Shown one piece after another: positions 1-8,000 of a DNA stretch of 64,000 bases. This stretch comes from Acidovorax sp. SRB_14 (lineage in GTDB: Bacteria > Pseudomonadota > Gammaproteobacteria > Burkholderiales > Burkholderiaceae_C). The translations under genes and the position numbers were made by a program. The notes under the pieces were generated by a model. It was given only the letters and a program-made list of their open reading frames with translations, did not search any database and was not told where the DNA came from. The stretch's first letter is position 1, and each line of letters starts with the position of its first letter. The stretch lies in assembly GCF_012932145.1 (NCBI RefSeq), contig NZ_MWOK01000007.1, positions 101,689-165,688 on the forward strand, in the 5' to 3' direction.

Positions 1-1311
1 CGGCACCAGGCACGACACCGTGCCCAGGCGCGGGCGCGTGGCGGTGCGCACGCCGCCGCCGCCGGCCGGGCCGCAGCAGTACAGCGCCGTGACTTCGCGC
101 ACCAGACGCTGGGCGCTGGCGTGGTCGCGGTGCTGCAGCGCCACGCGCAGGCGCACATCGCGGGCATCGCCCGCCGGCGCGCCAAGCCAGCGCCCGGCGT
201 CGTCGCCGAACACGCTGGTCACGCCGATCAGATCGATGCGCAGCGGGCCCAGGCCCTGCAGGCGCTCGCGCAGCACTTCGCCGGCAAGCCGGGCGCGGGC
301 CTCGGCGCGCGCGCCGGCATACGAAATCTCGCCCTCGGCAAACCAACCGGTTTCAGAGCACACATTCACCTTCAGCGTTGGCGGCCGGGCATGGCCGCGC
401 ACGCCTTCAAGGCGCACCTGGTCGGGTCCCACGCACCGCACGCGCGCCTGCGTGATGTCGGCCACCACGTCGGGCGTGAGGTAGGCGGCGGGGTCGTGCA
501 GTTCGTACAGCAGCTGCTCTTTGACCGTGCGCTCGTCGATGCGCCCGCCGGTGCCGGGTGGCTTGGTGAGGGTGCAGTCGCCGTTGGCGTCGATCTCTGC
601 CAGCGGGTAGCCGAGCCGGGCGAGACACGGCACGTCCTTGTAGCCCGGGTCGGCAAAGTACCCGCCCGTGACCTGGGCGCCGCATTCGAGCAGGTGGCCT
701 GCCATGGTGGCGCGCGCCAGCCGGTCGCAGTCGTCCAGCGGCCAGTTGAAGTGCGCGAGCGCCGGGCCCAGCACCAGCGCCGGGTCGGCCACGCGGCCGC
801 AGACGACGATGTCGGCGCCGGCGCGCAGCGCATCGGCAATGGCCTCGGCGCCGATGTAGGCGTTGGCGCTCACGATGGGGTCGGTGGGCATGGCACTGCC
901 CAGGGCCTCCTGCAGCAGCGCGCGGTGCTGCGGCCCGCTCAGGTCGTCGCCGTGGACCACGGCGATGCGCGGGCGGCGCGTGCCCAGCTCGCGCGCCAGT
1001 TGCAGGATGCGCCGCGCCGCGCCCAGCGGGTGGGCCGCGCCAAAGTTGCTGACGATGCGCACGCCGTGCTGCAGGCACTGCGCCAGCACCGGGCGCAGCA
1101 GGTCTGCCAGCAGCGGCTCGTAGCCGGCGTCGGGGTCGGCGCGGCGCGCCAGCTGGGCCAGCGCCAGCGTGCGCTCGGCCAGCGTCTCAAAGATCAGCAC
1201 GGCCGGCTGGCCGCTGTCGATCAACGCCTGCACCACCGGTGCGGCGGCGTCGGTGCGGTCGCCGGAAAATCCGGCCGCGCAGCCGATCAGCAAGTTGTGG
1301 GGGTTCGCCAT
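1..1311 (-). CDS. AtuA-like (DUF1446) protein, C-terminus beyond window
   Basis: Open reading frame of 437 codons that runs off the left edge; the N-terminus begins MANPHNLLIGCAAGFSGDR. The GCxAGFSGDR segment and the FETLAERTLALAQ segment near residue 45-60 are typical of the DUF1446 family, which includes AtuA of acyclic terpene utilization. The family's biochemical role is poorly defined; members often sit in acyl-CoA catabolic clusters, but none is visible here. The start is the ATG at 1311, just across a 79-base gap from a divergent LysR gene that may control it. Family call fairly secure, substrate unknown. Confidence 0.72.
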   Translation of the reverse strand, partial: MANPHNLLIGCAAGFSGDRTDAAAPVVQALIDSGQPAVLIFETLAERTLALAQLARRADPDAGYEPLLADLLRPVLAQCLQHGVRIVSNFGAAHPLGAARRILQLARELGTRRPRIAVVHGDDLSGPQHRALLQEALGSAMPTDPIVSANAYIGAEAIADALRAGADIVVCGRVADPALVLGPALAHFNWPLDDCDRLARATMAGHLLECGAQVTGGYFADPGYKDVPCLARLGYPLAEIDANGDCTLTKPPGTGGRIDERTVKEQLLYELHDPAAYLTPDVVADITQARVRCVGPDQVRLEGVRGHARPPTLKVNVCSETGWFAEGEISYAGARAEARARLAGEVLRERLQGLGPLRIDLIGVTSVFGDDAGRWLGAPAGDARDVRLRVALQHRDHASAQRLVREVTALYCCGPAGGGGVRTATRPRLGTVSCLVP

Positions 1312-1356
1312 AAGGTCTCCTGCCACCAATGTAGGTGCACCGGGTTATTCTGTGAA

Positions 1357-1375
1357 ATTGATTGTTGCGATCAAT
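1357..1375. promoter_or_regulatory. Candidate LysR-type operator
   Basis: Perfect inverted repeat ATTGAT-N7-ATCAAT in the short divergent gap between the AtuA-like gene and the LysR gene. It has the T-N11-A layout expected of a LysR-type regulator site (ATTGAT ... ATCAAT). The location suggests autoregulation and control of the neighbour; this is inference. Confidence 0.5.
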
Positions 1376-1390
1376 CCATCTGGAATTCAA

Positions 1391-2275
1391 ATGAATATTT
1401 CTTCCCGGCAGGTCGACGCGTTTCTCGCGCTGGCCGAACAGCGCAGCTTCACCCGTGCGGCCGTGCAGTGCCACCTGTCGCAGCCGGCCTTCAGCGCCCT
1501 CATCCGCGCGCTCGAAGACGGCCTGGGCCTGCGCCTGTTCGACCGCAGTACGCGCCATGTGGCACTGACGGGCGAAGGAGAGAACTTTCTGGAGGCGGCG
1601 CGCCGCATCCGCGCCGAAATCGACAGCGCGCTGGCCCGCATGCGCGACGCCGCCACGCTCCAGCGCGGGCGCGTGGCGATCGCGCTGCTGCCCTCCCTGG
1701 CCGCGGGCTGGCTACCCGGCGTGCTGGCCGGCTACCACGCGGCACACCCGGGCGTCGAACTGGAGATTGCCGATGTGCTGTCCGAGCGCTGCATCGAGCA
1801 GGTGGCCACCGGCAAGGCCGACTTTGCTCTCGCCGCGATCCGCGCCGACACGCCCGAACTGCAGGCCGAGCCGTTCTGCGCCGACGACTTTCACCTGGTC
1901 TGCCGCAGCGGCCACCCGCTGCTGCGGCAACGCACGCTGGCCCCTGCCGACCTGGCCGCGTGGCCGTTCATCCACCTGGCGCGCACCAGCAGCGTGCGCC
2001 AGTACCTGGAGGCCGCGTTCCACCCGCAGGCCATGCACACGCTGATGGAGGTGGAGCAGCTCGCCACCGTGATGGGCATGGTGCGCGCGGGCCTGGGCAT
2101 CAGCGTGGTGCCGGCGCTCACGCTGTTCCACTTCGGGCAGCCCGGCCTCGTGACGCGGCCGCTGGCGCTGCCCGGGCTCACGCGGCAGATTTACCTGGTG
2201 CGCCGGCGCGACCGCAGCCTGTCGGTGGCGGCGCAGGCGCTGGTCGCGCGGATGGTGGAACTGCGGCCCGCCTGA
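1391..2275 (+). CDS. LysR-family transcriptional regulator
   Basis: Protein of 294 aa, the usual LysR length. N-terminal winged helix (residues about 1-62) has RQVDAFLALAEQRSFTRAA, then LSQPAFSALIRALEDGLG and LFDRSTR; the rest is the periplasmic-binding-like effector domain. The ATG at 1391 (MNISSRQ) was chosen because the LysR N-terminus starts there; upstream in-frame codons lie in the divergent gene. It probably controls the divergent AtuA-like gene through the palindrome at 1357-1375. Effector unknown. Confidence 0.9.
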   Translation: MNISSRQVDAFLALAEQRSFTRAAVQCHLSQPAFSALIRALEDGLGLRLFDRSTRHVALTGEGENFLEAARRIRAEIDSALARMRDAATLQRGRVAIALLPSLAAGWLPGVLAGYHAAHPGVELEIADVLSERCIEQVATGKADFALAAIRADTPELQAEPFCADDFHLVCRSGHPLLRQRTLAPADLAAWPFIHLARTSSVRQYLEAAFHPQAMHTLMEVEQLATVMGMVRAGLGISVVPALTLFHFGQPGLVTRPLALPGLTRQIYLVRRRDRSLSVAAQALVARMVELRPA

Positions 2276-2285
2276 CCGGCCGACT

Positions 2286-3290
2286 TCAGCGGCGCGCGGC
2301 GGGCGCGGGGTGCGGGGGCTGCGCCAGTGGCACCGGCTGCGGCGGCAGCGGCTGCGGCGCGTGGTCCAGGTCGGGCCGGCGCCACGGGTCCACATGGGTC
2401 ATGACATCGAGCACGCGGTGGCGCTGCAGGACGCGCGCGCGGGCATCCACGGCAATCGCGTGGCCGGCCTCCACGCTCAGCGTGGCGTCGACTTCAAGGT
2501 GCACGTCGACCACCACCATGTCGCCCATCTTGCGCGTGCGCACGTCGTGCACGCCGCGCACGCCGGGCGTCTCGCGCAGCGTCTGGCCGATGGCCTGCAC
2601 TTCGCTCGCGTCCACGGCGCTGTCCATCAGGTCGTGCAGCGCGCTCCAGCCGAACTGCCAGCCGGTGCGCGCCACCATCAGCCCCACGATCAGCGCCGCG
2701 ATGGTGTCCAGGATGGTGTAGCCCGCGAGGTTGCCCGCAATGCCGATGGCCACCACGAGCGACGAGGCGGCGTCGGCGCGCGCATGCCATGCGTTGGCCA
2801 CCAGCATGCTCGACTTGACGCGCTTGGCGACCCGCAGCATGTAGCGGAACAGCAGCTCCTTGAGCACCAGCGTGGCCAGGGCCACCCACAGCGCCGCCAC
2901 ATGCACCTGCTGCAATGCGGCCGGGTTCTGCACCTTCAGCACCGCCGACCAGACCATGCCCACGCCCACGCCCAGCAGCACCAGCCCGAGCATCAGCGAC
3001 GCGGCGGTCTCAAAGCGCTGGTGGCCGTAGGGGTGGCCTTCGTCGGGGTCCTTGTGCGCGTGGTGGTTGGCAAACAGCACGACAAAATCGGCCACCAGGT
3101 CGGAGAACGAATGCAGGCCGTCGGCGATCAGCGCCTGCGATTTGGCCAGCACCCCCACGGCAATCTGCAGCGCAGACAGCACCAGGTTGACGCCCACACT
3201 GACCCAGGTGCTGCGCGCGGCGGCGGCCGCACGGGCTTCGGGTGTGTGCCGGGTGTCCGGGGATTTTTCGGTAAACGGCGGGGGCGTCAT
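2286..3290 (-). CDS. Cation diffusion facilitator (CDF) metal efflux protein
   Basis: Protein of 334 aa with an N-terminal hydrophilic stretch, then about six membrane segments. The CDF metal-binding motif HSFSDLVADFVV lies in the second segment, HPYGHQRFE follows in the next loop, and DMVVVDVHLEVD is in the C-terminal cytosolic domain. Such proteins exchange Zn, Fe, Mn or Cd for protons across the inner membrane. The C-terminus is unusually rich in proline. It stands alone, 11 bases from the convergent LysR gene. Metal specificity cannot be read from sequence alone. Confidence 0.9.
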   Translation of the reverse strand: MTPPPFTEKSPDTRHTPEARAAAAARSTWVSVGVNLVLSALQIAVGVLAKSQALIADGLHSFSDLVADFVVLFANHHAHKDPDEGHPYGHQRFETAASLMLGLVLLGVGVGMVWSAVLKVQNPAALQQVHVAALWVALATLVLKELLFRYMLRVAKRVKSSMLVANAWHARADAASSLVVAIGIAGNLAGYTILDTIAALIVGLMVARTGWQFGWSALHDLMDSAVDASEVQAIGQTLRETPGVRGVHDVRTRKMGDMVVVDVHLEVDATLSVEAGHAIAVDARARVLQRHRVLDVMTHVDPWRRPDLDHAPQPLPPQPVPLAQPPHPAPAARR

Positions 3291-3425
3291 GGCAAACAGG
3301 CGGTTCGGGGCTGGCGGCCAGGGAGCGGGCCGCCCGCGGAGAGCTTACCCCGTGTCCTGCCAGGGCCGGCAGCGGCGCAGCCTTGCACGCTGGCAGGGCA
3401 AGGCATGGCGCGCTCGAATGCCGCA

Positions 3426-3478
3426 TTATTGATAGCGCATGGCGCTGGATGGGTAAGCGCTGAAGGCCTATTGGGCCA
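3426..3478. repeat. Intergenic palindromic repeat, copy A
   Basis: Copy of a short imperfect palindrome family seen four times in this window: a GATAGC-like left part, a GCGCT/AGCGCT stem, and a GAGGCC/GGAGCC-like right part. This is the most diverged copy (ATTGATAGC ... AAGCGCTGAAGGCC) and lies in the 5' region of the universal stress gene. Confidence 0.45.
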
Positions 3479-3607
3479 AAACCTTTCGCACCGGTGGCCA
3501 CTGCCGCCAATGGCGTGCGGCCCGCCACCGCAGCGCGCGGCGCGCCCGCCGGCCGCACAGGGCGCAGCCGGCGTACAGTGCTGCCATCGCTGCCAAGGAG
3601 AGAGACC

Positions 3608-4468
3608 ATGAACCACCAGATCTGTGCCTGCATCGATGCCCTGCCCGCCGCCGCTGCGGTGGTCGATTGGGCCGCATGGGCGGCGCTGCGGCTGAATGCG
3701 CCGCTGCAGCTGCTGCATGTGCTCGACGAGCCCGCGGCCATGCCGCCCGTGGGCGATTACAGCGGCGCGCTGGGCTTTGGCGCGCAGGAGCTGCTCCAGC
3801 AGCAGCTCAGCGCACTGGACGAGCAGCGCGGCGCGATCGAACGCGAGGCCGGCCGCCATCTGCTGCAGAGCGCGTGCGAGCGCGCCAGCGCCGCCGGCGT
3901 GCCGCACGTCGCCGAAGGCATGCACTACGGCGACCTGGTCGAGACCCTGCTGGGCCTGGAGGCCAGCACGCGGCTCGTGGTGCTGGGCGAGCACTACCGC
4001 GCCAGCACGCCGCGCAGGATCTACCTCAGCCACCACGTCGAACGCGTGGTGCGCAGCATCAAACGCCCGGTGCTCGTCGCCACCGTGTCGCCGTTTGCCG
4101 CGCCCGAGCGCTTCGTGCTGGCCTTCGACGGCAGCGCCACTGCGCGCAAGATGATCACCATGGTCGCGGCCAGCCCGCTGCTGCAGGGCCTGCCGGCGCT
4201 GGTGGCCATGGTGGCGCCCGACACGCCCGAGGCGCACCGGCAGCTGCACGAGGCGCAGTCGGTGCTGCAAGCGGCCGGCTTTGCCGTGCAGACCGCGCTG
4301 CGGCAGGGCGATCCCGAACAAGCGCTGCCCGAGCTGCTGGCGACCCAGGGCAATGCCGTGCTGGTGATGGGAGCCTATGGCCACGCGCGCATCCGCCAGC
4401 TCATCGTGGGCAGCACCACGACGGCGCTGCTGCGCCTGAGCCCGGTGCCGGTGCTGGTGCTGCGCTAG
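3608..4468 (+). CDS. Tandem-domain universal stress protein
   Basis: Protein of 286 aa made of two UspA folds (about 1-150 and 155-286). The second domain ends with the ATP-binding signature [16 protein letters not shown] followed by PVPVLVL. The first domain has the same layout but a less typical motif. ATG at 3608 is preceded by AAGGAGAGAGACC, a strong ribosome site. A soluble cytoplasmic stress protein; no operon partner. The preceding region contains repeat copy A. Confidence 0.9.
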   Translation: MNHQICACIDALPAAAAVVDWAAWAALRLNAPLQLLHVLDEPAAMPPVGDYSGALGFGAQELLQQQLSALDEQRGAIEREAGRHLLQSACERASAAGVPHVAEGMHYGDLVETLLGLEASTRLVVLGEHYRASTPRRIYLSHHVERVVRSIKRPVLVATVSPFAAPERFVLAFDGSATARKMITMVAASPLLQGLPALVAMVAPDTPEAHRQLHEAQSVLQAAGFAVQTALRQGDPEQALPELLATQGNAVLVMGAYGHARIRQLIVGSTTTALLRLSPVPVLVLR

Positions 4469-4487
4469 GCAACCCTGCCCCGGCCGC

Positions 4488-5205
4488 TCACAGGCTTGGC
4501 AGCGCAACGCGGCGCGACAGCTGCGCCGCAGCCTCCTTGCGTTCGCTGTAGCGGTCCACGAGGTAGGGCGCCACGTCGCGCGTCAGCAGCGTGAACTTGA
4601 CCAGTTCCTCCACCACATCGACCACCCGGTCGTAGTAGGGCGAGGGCTTCATGCGGTCGTCCTCGCCAAACTCCTGGTAGGCCTTGGCCACGGAGGACTG
4701 GTTGGGAATGGTGAGCATGCGCATCCAGCCCCAGCACGCGCATCTGGTTGACGGCATTGAACGACTGCGATCCGCCGCACACCTGCATCAGCGCCAGCGT
4801 CTTGCCCTGCGTGGGCCGCACGGCGCCCTGGGCCAGCGGGATCCAGTCGATCTGCGCTTTCAGGAGGCCGGTCATGGCACCGTGGCGCTCGTGCGAACAC
4901 CATAGCATGCCTTCGGCCCACTGGGCCAGGGCGCGCAGCTCGACCACCTTGGCATGGGTGTCGGGCGCATCGTCGGGCAGCGGCAGGCCACCGGGGTGGA
5001 ACATCCGCACATCGCCGCCCAGGGCCGTGAGCAGGCGCGCCGCCTCCTCTGCCAACAAGCGGCTGAAGGAGCGCGGCCGCAGCGAGCCATACAACAGCAA
5101 AAAGCGCGGCGCGTGCGCAGCAGGTGCCGCCGCGCGCAGCTGGGCCCCGTCGGGCACCTGCACCAGATCGGGCTGGACATGGGGCAGGTCGGAAAAATCG
5201 CTCAT
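4488..5205 (-). pseudogene. arsH: arsH, frameshifted NADPH:FMN oxidoreductase of the ars operon
   Basis: Last gene of the ars operon. The first frame (from 5205) gives [21 protein letters not shown], then [12 protein letters not shown] and [16 protein letters not shown]; it then leaves frame near 4726-4732. The second frame carries on [39 protein letters not shown] and VDRYSERK to a stop at 4488. Joined, they make a normal-length ArsH (about 235-240 aa), a flavoprotein that oxidises organoarsenicals. GTGCTGGGGCTGGATG appears to have lost two bases relative to a GGGCGCTGG reading. It could be a true inactivating mutation or a sequencing error. Confidence 0.85.
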
Positions 5206-5240
5206 GAAGGTTCTGTGAAATGGTCAAAAGGAGGCCGGCT

Positions 5241-6383
5241 TCAGGGCCGGCCCTGCTCGTACCACGGCTTGGTGCGGTTGACCACGCGGACCACCAGCAG
5301 CATCACCGGCACCTCGATCAGCACGCCCACCACCGTGGCCAGCGCCGCGCCGGAATGGAACCCGAACAGGCTGATGGCGGCCGCCACGGCCAGCTCGAAG
5401 AAGTTGGAGGCCCCGATCAGCGCCGACGGGCAGGCAATGCTGTGCTTCTCGCCCAGCGCGCGGTTGAGCCCGTAGGCCAGCGCCGAGTTGAAGAACACCT
5501 GGATCAGGATGGGCACCGCCAGCAGCGCGATCACCAGCGGCTGCGCCAGGATGGCCTCGCCCTGGAAAGCGAACAGCAGCACCAGCGTGGCCAGCAAGGC
5601 GGTGATGGACCACGGCCCGATGCGCGCCATGGCAGCGTCGAACGCGCCCTGCCCCCGTGCCAGCAGCGCGCGCCGCCAGAGCTGCGCCAGGATGACCGGA
5701 ACCACGATGTACAGCCCCACCGACACCAGCAACGTGTCCCACGGCACGGTGATGGCCGAGATGCCCAGCAGGAACGCCACCAGCGGCGCAAAGGCCACCA
5801 CCATGATGCTGTCGTTGAGCGCCACCTGCGACAGCGTGAACAGCGGGTCCCCGCCGGTGAGGCGGCTCCACACGAACACCATGGCCGTGCACGGGGCAGC
5901 GGCGAGCAGGATCAGACCGGCGATGTAGCTGTCGAGCTGATCGGCGGGCAGCAGCGGCGCAAACAGGTGGCGAATGAACAGCCAGCCCAGAAACGCCATG
6001 GTGAACGGCTTGACCATCCAGTTGACGAACAGCGTCACGCCAATGCCGCGCACATGCTGGCGCACCTGGCCCAGCGCCGCAAAGTCCACCTTGACCAGCA
6101 TCGGGATGACCATCACCCAGATCAGCAGGCCCACGGGCAGGTTGACCTGCGCCACCTCCATGCGCCCGATGGCCTGGAACAGCCCCGGCAGCCCCTGCCC
6201 GAGCGCAATGCCAACGACGATGCAGGCAAAAACCCAGAGCGTGAGGTAGCGCTCAAACACGCCCATGGGGGCCGGGGCCGCCGGCCGGGCAACCCCTTCA
6301 CAGGCCGTGCGCCTGGCGGGGTTTGCCGCGGGGATGGCATTCGCACGGTTCGATCGAGCGGGAGCGTCTGGAGGCGTTGTCAT
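5241..6383 (-). CDS. acr3: Acr3-type arsenite efflux permease
   Basis: Protein of 380 aa with about ten membrane segments, typical of Acr3 and unlike the larger ArsB. LTLWVFACIVVGIALG is the first segment; the conserved cysteine is in APCTAMVFVWS, and NDSIMVVAFAP and ACPSALIGASNFFELA follow. It exports arsenite. The family usually starts at MGVFERYLTLW, here at 6266, so the 39-residue proline-rich N-terminal extension from 6383 may not be translated. Located 30 bases after arsC and 35 before arsH on the same strand. Confidence 0.92.
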   Translation of the reverse strand: MTTPPDAPARSNRANAIPAANPARRTACEGVARPAAPAPMGVFERYLTLWVFACIVVGIALGQGLPGLFQAIGRMEVAQVNLPVGLLIWVMVIPMLVKVDFAALGQVRQHVRGIGVTLFVNWMVKPFTMAFLGWLFIRHLFAPLLPADQLDSYIAGLILLAAAPCTAMVFVWSRLTGGDPLFTLSQVALNDSIMVVAFAPLVAFLLGISAITVPWDTLLVSVGLYIVVPVILAQLWRRALLARGQGAFDAAMARIGPWSITALLATLVLLFAFQGEAILAQPLVIALLAVPILIQVFFNSALAYGLNRALGEKHSIACPSALIGASNFFELAVAAAISLFGFHSGAALATVVGVLIEVPVMLLVVRVVNRTKPWYEQGRP

Positions 6384-6413
6384 GAAAAGCTTCTTCAGGA
6401 AGGGGCGTCGCGG

Positions 6414-6893
6414 TCAGGGCAGCAGCGTGCCGATGCGGTCCAGCGCGGCCTGGAGGCGGGCCGGCTCTTGCCGCAAACCCGCCAGCGGCAACGCCAGAAA
6501 GGCCTCGATCCGAACGCGCAGCGTGCGGTAGGCGGCCAGAAAGGCGGCATCGATCTGCGCCTCCGTGCCCGTCGCGTGTGCCGGGTCGGCCACGCCCCAG
6601 TGCGTGCGCAGCACCGGCCCCAGGTAGGCCGGGCAGGTTTCGCCGGCGGCGTTCGCGCACACCGTCACCACCACGTCGGGCACCACCGGCAGGTCGTTCC
6701 ACGGCTTGCTGTGGCAGCCCTCGGCGGAAATGCCTTCGCGCGCCAGCAGCGCCAGCGCGCGCGGGTGCACCTGGCCCGTGGGCTGGCTGCCGGCGCTCGT
6801 GGCGTGCCAGCCCGCAGGCGCGAGGTGGTTGAAGGTGGCCTCGGCCAGGATGGAGCGGCAGGAGTTGCCGGTGCAAAGGAACAGGACGTTCAT
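6414..6893 (-). CDS. arsC: Arsenate reductase, low-molecular-weight phosphatase type
   Basis: Protein of 159 aa beginning MNVLFLCTGNSCRS; the CTGNSCRS P-loop (C-x5-R) near residue 7 is the catalytic nucleophile of this family, and the C-terminal part is a normal LMW-phosphatase-like fold. It reduces arsenate to arsenite, which Acr3 then exports. The start at 6893 removes six unlikely upstream residues. Second gene of the operon, 60 bases after arsR. Confidence 0.9.
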   Translation of the reverse strand: MNVLFLCTGNSCRSILAEATFNHLAPAGWHATSAGSQPTGQVHPRALALLAREGISAEGCHSKPWNDLPVVPDVVVTVCANAAGETCPAYLGPVLRTHWGVADPAHATGTEAQIDAAFLAAYRTLRVRIEAFLALPLAGLRQEPARLQAALDRIGTLLP

Positions 6894-6953
6894 GGTGGAG
6901 TGGGGAAACAAGGAAATGGAGCGGGCCTGCGCCGCTGGGCAGACCGTGGGGTG

Positions 6954-7310
6954 TCAGGCAGCGTGGGTGGGTCCGCTGCCGCAGGACAGGCACTCCGGCA
7001 CGGCCAGCCCTTCGCACAGGGCCGGCTGGCCGGCGCAGCATTCGTCGCCGAGGTACGCGATCAGGTCCACCATCAGGGCGATGTGTGCGCGGTAGCGCTG
7101 GTAGCGCCCCTCCTGCACCACCGTCAGCAGGCCCGCCTGCGTGAGCGCTTTCAAGTGGAAGGACAGATTGGTGGCTGGCAGCGCCAGCGCGGTGGCGATT
7201 TCCCCTGCCACCAGGCCTGCGGGCCCCTGCTTGACCAGCAGGCGAAAGACGTCGAGCCGCACGCCCGAGGCCAGCGATTCGAACACGGTGGTGGCAGTGG
7301 CTTTGTCCAT
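6954..7310 (-). CDS. arsR: ArsR/SmtB-family arsenic-responsive repressor
   Basis: Protein of 118 aa with winged-helix segments SGVRLDVFRLLVKQG, VAGEIATALALPATNLSFHLKAL and RYQRYRAHIALMVDLIAYL. The C-terminus is rich in cysteine (DECCAGQ, CEGL, CLSCGS), likely the As(III) ligands. First gene of the ars operon, with a palindrome just upstream. Start at 7310 (MDKATAT) rather than the upstream TTG/CTG-like codons. Confidence 0.92.
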   Translation of the reverse strand: MDKATATTVFESLASGVRLDVFRLLVKQGPAGLVAGEIATALALPATNLSFHLKALTQAGLLTVVQEGRYQRYRAHIALMVDLIAYLGDECCAGQPALCEGLAVPECLSCGSGPTHAA

Positions 7311-7318
7311 AGGGCAAT

Positions 7319-7338
7319 TATTCAACAATAATTGAATA
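7319..7338. promoter_or_regulatory. ArsR operator palindrome
   Basis: Perfect inverted repeat TATTCAA-N6-TTGAATA placed 9 bases upstream of the arsR start codon. Its size and A/T-rich half-sites resemble ArsR/SmtB operators, so it very likely mediates arsenic-responsive autorepression of the whole operon. Confidence 0.7.
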
Positions 7339-7430
7339 GTTGCATCAATGGGCGAAAAAATTGCAGCCCCATGGCCGTGCTGGACACCGGCCGCCCCGGC
7401 GATGTCCGCAGGGGCATCGCTGCCGGACGG

Positions 7431-8000
7431 TTATGCCGCGGTGTCCGCCAGCACGGTGATGGACGCAAAGCGCAGGTGGTGCATGAACTCGCGCAGGATC
7501 AGCAAGGTGGCGGCAAATTCGGGGTTGCCCGGCAGGCCTTCGAGCGCGGCGGGCCGGCCCTCGGCCACCGCGGCAAAGCGCTCGAACACCCGCTCCATGG
7601 CCTCCAGCGAAAGGGCCATGCGCGGGCCGGGCTGCACGCCGGCCCGCACGGCCACCTCGCGCACCAGGGTGTCGCCACACCACAGCGTGCAACCTGCCGG
7701 CAGCACCGCCAGCGCACGCACCACCTCGTCTTCGACGGTGGCGATGGCGTTCTCCAGCTCCAGCGGCGTGGGCGGGTTGCGCCGGAAGAAATCCTGCGCG
7801 GTTTTCTGCGCGCCCACTGCCAGGGCCAGGGTCGCTGCGGGCTCGGCGCCCGTGCCGGCCACGACCACGCTGCCCTGCGCGCCGATGTGCAGCACCGCCG
7901 CGGGCGCCCCTGCCACCATGCCGCCGCGGACGGCGCGGTAGCACGCCCGGGCCCGGTCTTCGCGGTCGGACGGCGCCGAAGGCGCGGGGGACGGGCTCAT
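7431..8000 (-). CDS. Conserved-looking protein of unknown function
   Basis: Protein of 189 aa that I do not recognise. It starts with a short Ser/Pro/Asp-rich tail, then has the segments LHIGAQGSVVVAGTG, GAQKTAQDFFRRNPPTPLELENAI and FAATLLILREFMHHLRFASI; no membrane segments or signal peptide are visible. Its ATG overlaps the stop of the upstream RNase gene by four bases (ATGA), so the two are probably translated together. A role linked to RNA turnover is only a guess from this coupling. Confidence 0.65.
   Translation of the reverse strand: MSPSPAPSAPSDREDRARACYRAVRGGMVAGAPAAVLHIGAQGSVVVAGTGAEPAATLALAVGAQKTAQDFFRRNPPTPLELENAIATVEDEVVRALAVLPAGCTLWCGDTLVREVAVRAGVQPGPRMALSLEAMERVFERFAAVAEGRPAALEGLPGNPEFAATLLILREFMHHLRFASITVLADTAA

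Noticed and set aside
121..2721. Very long open frames on the plus strand (also 5220-7331, 8072-10837, 18502-21690) and on the minus strand (10758-13199, 11150-14299).
   Set aside because: They are low-complexity, His/Gln/Arg/Ala-rich shadows of real genes in high-GC DNA, cross several well-recognised genes on the other strand, and match no family.
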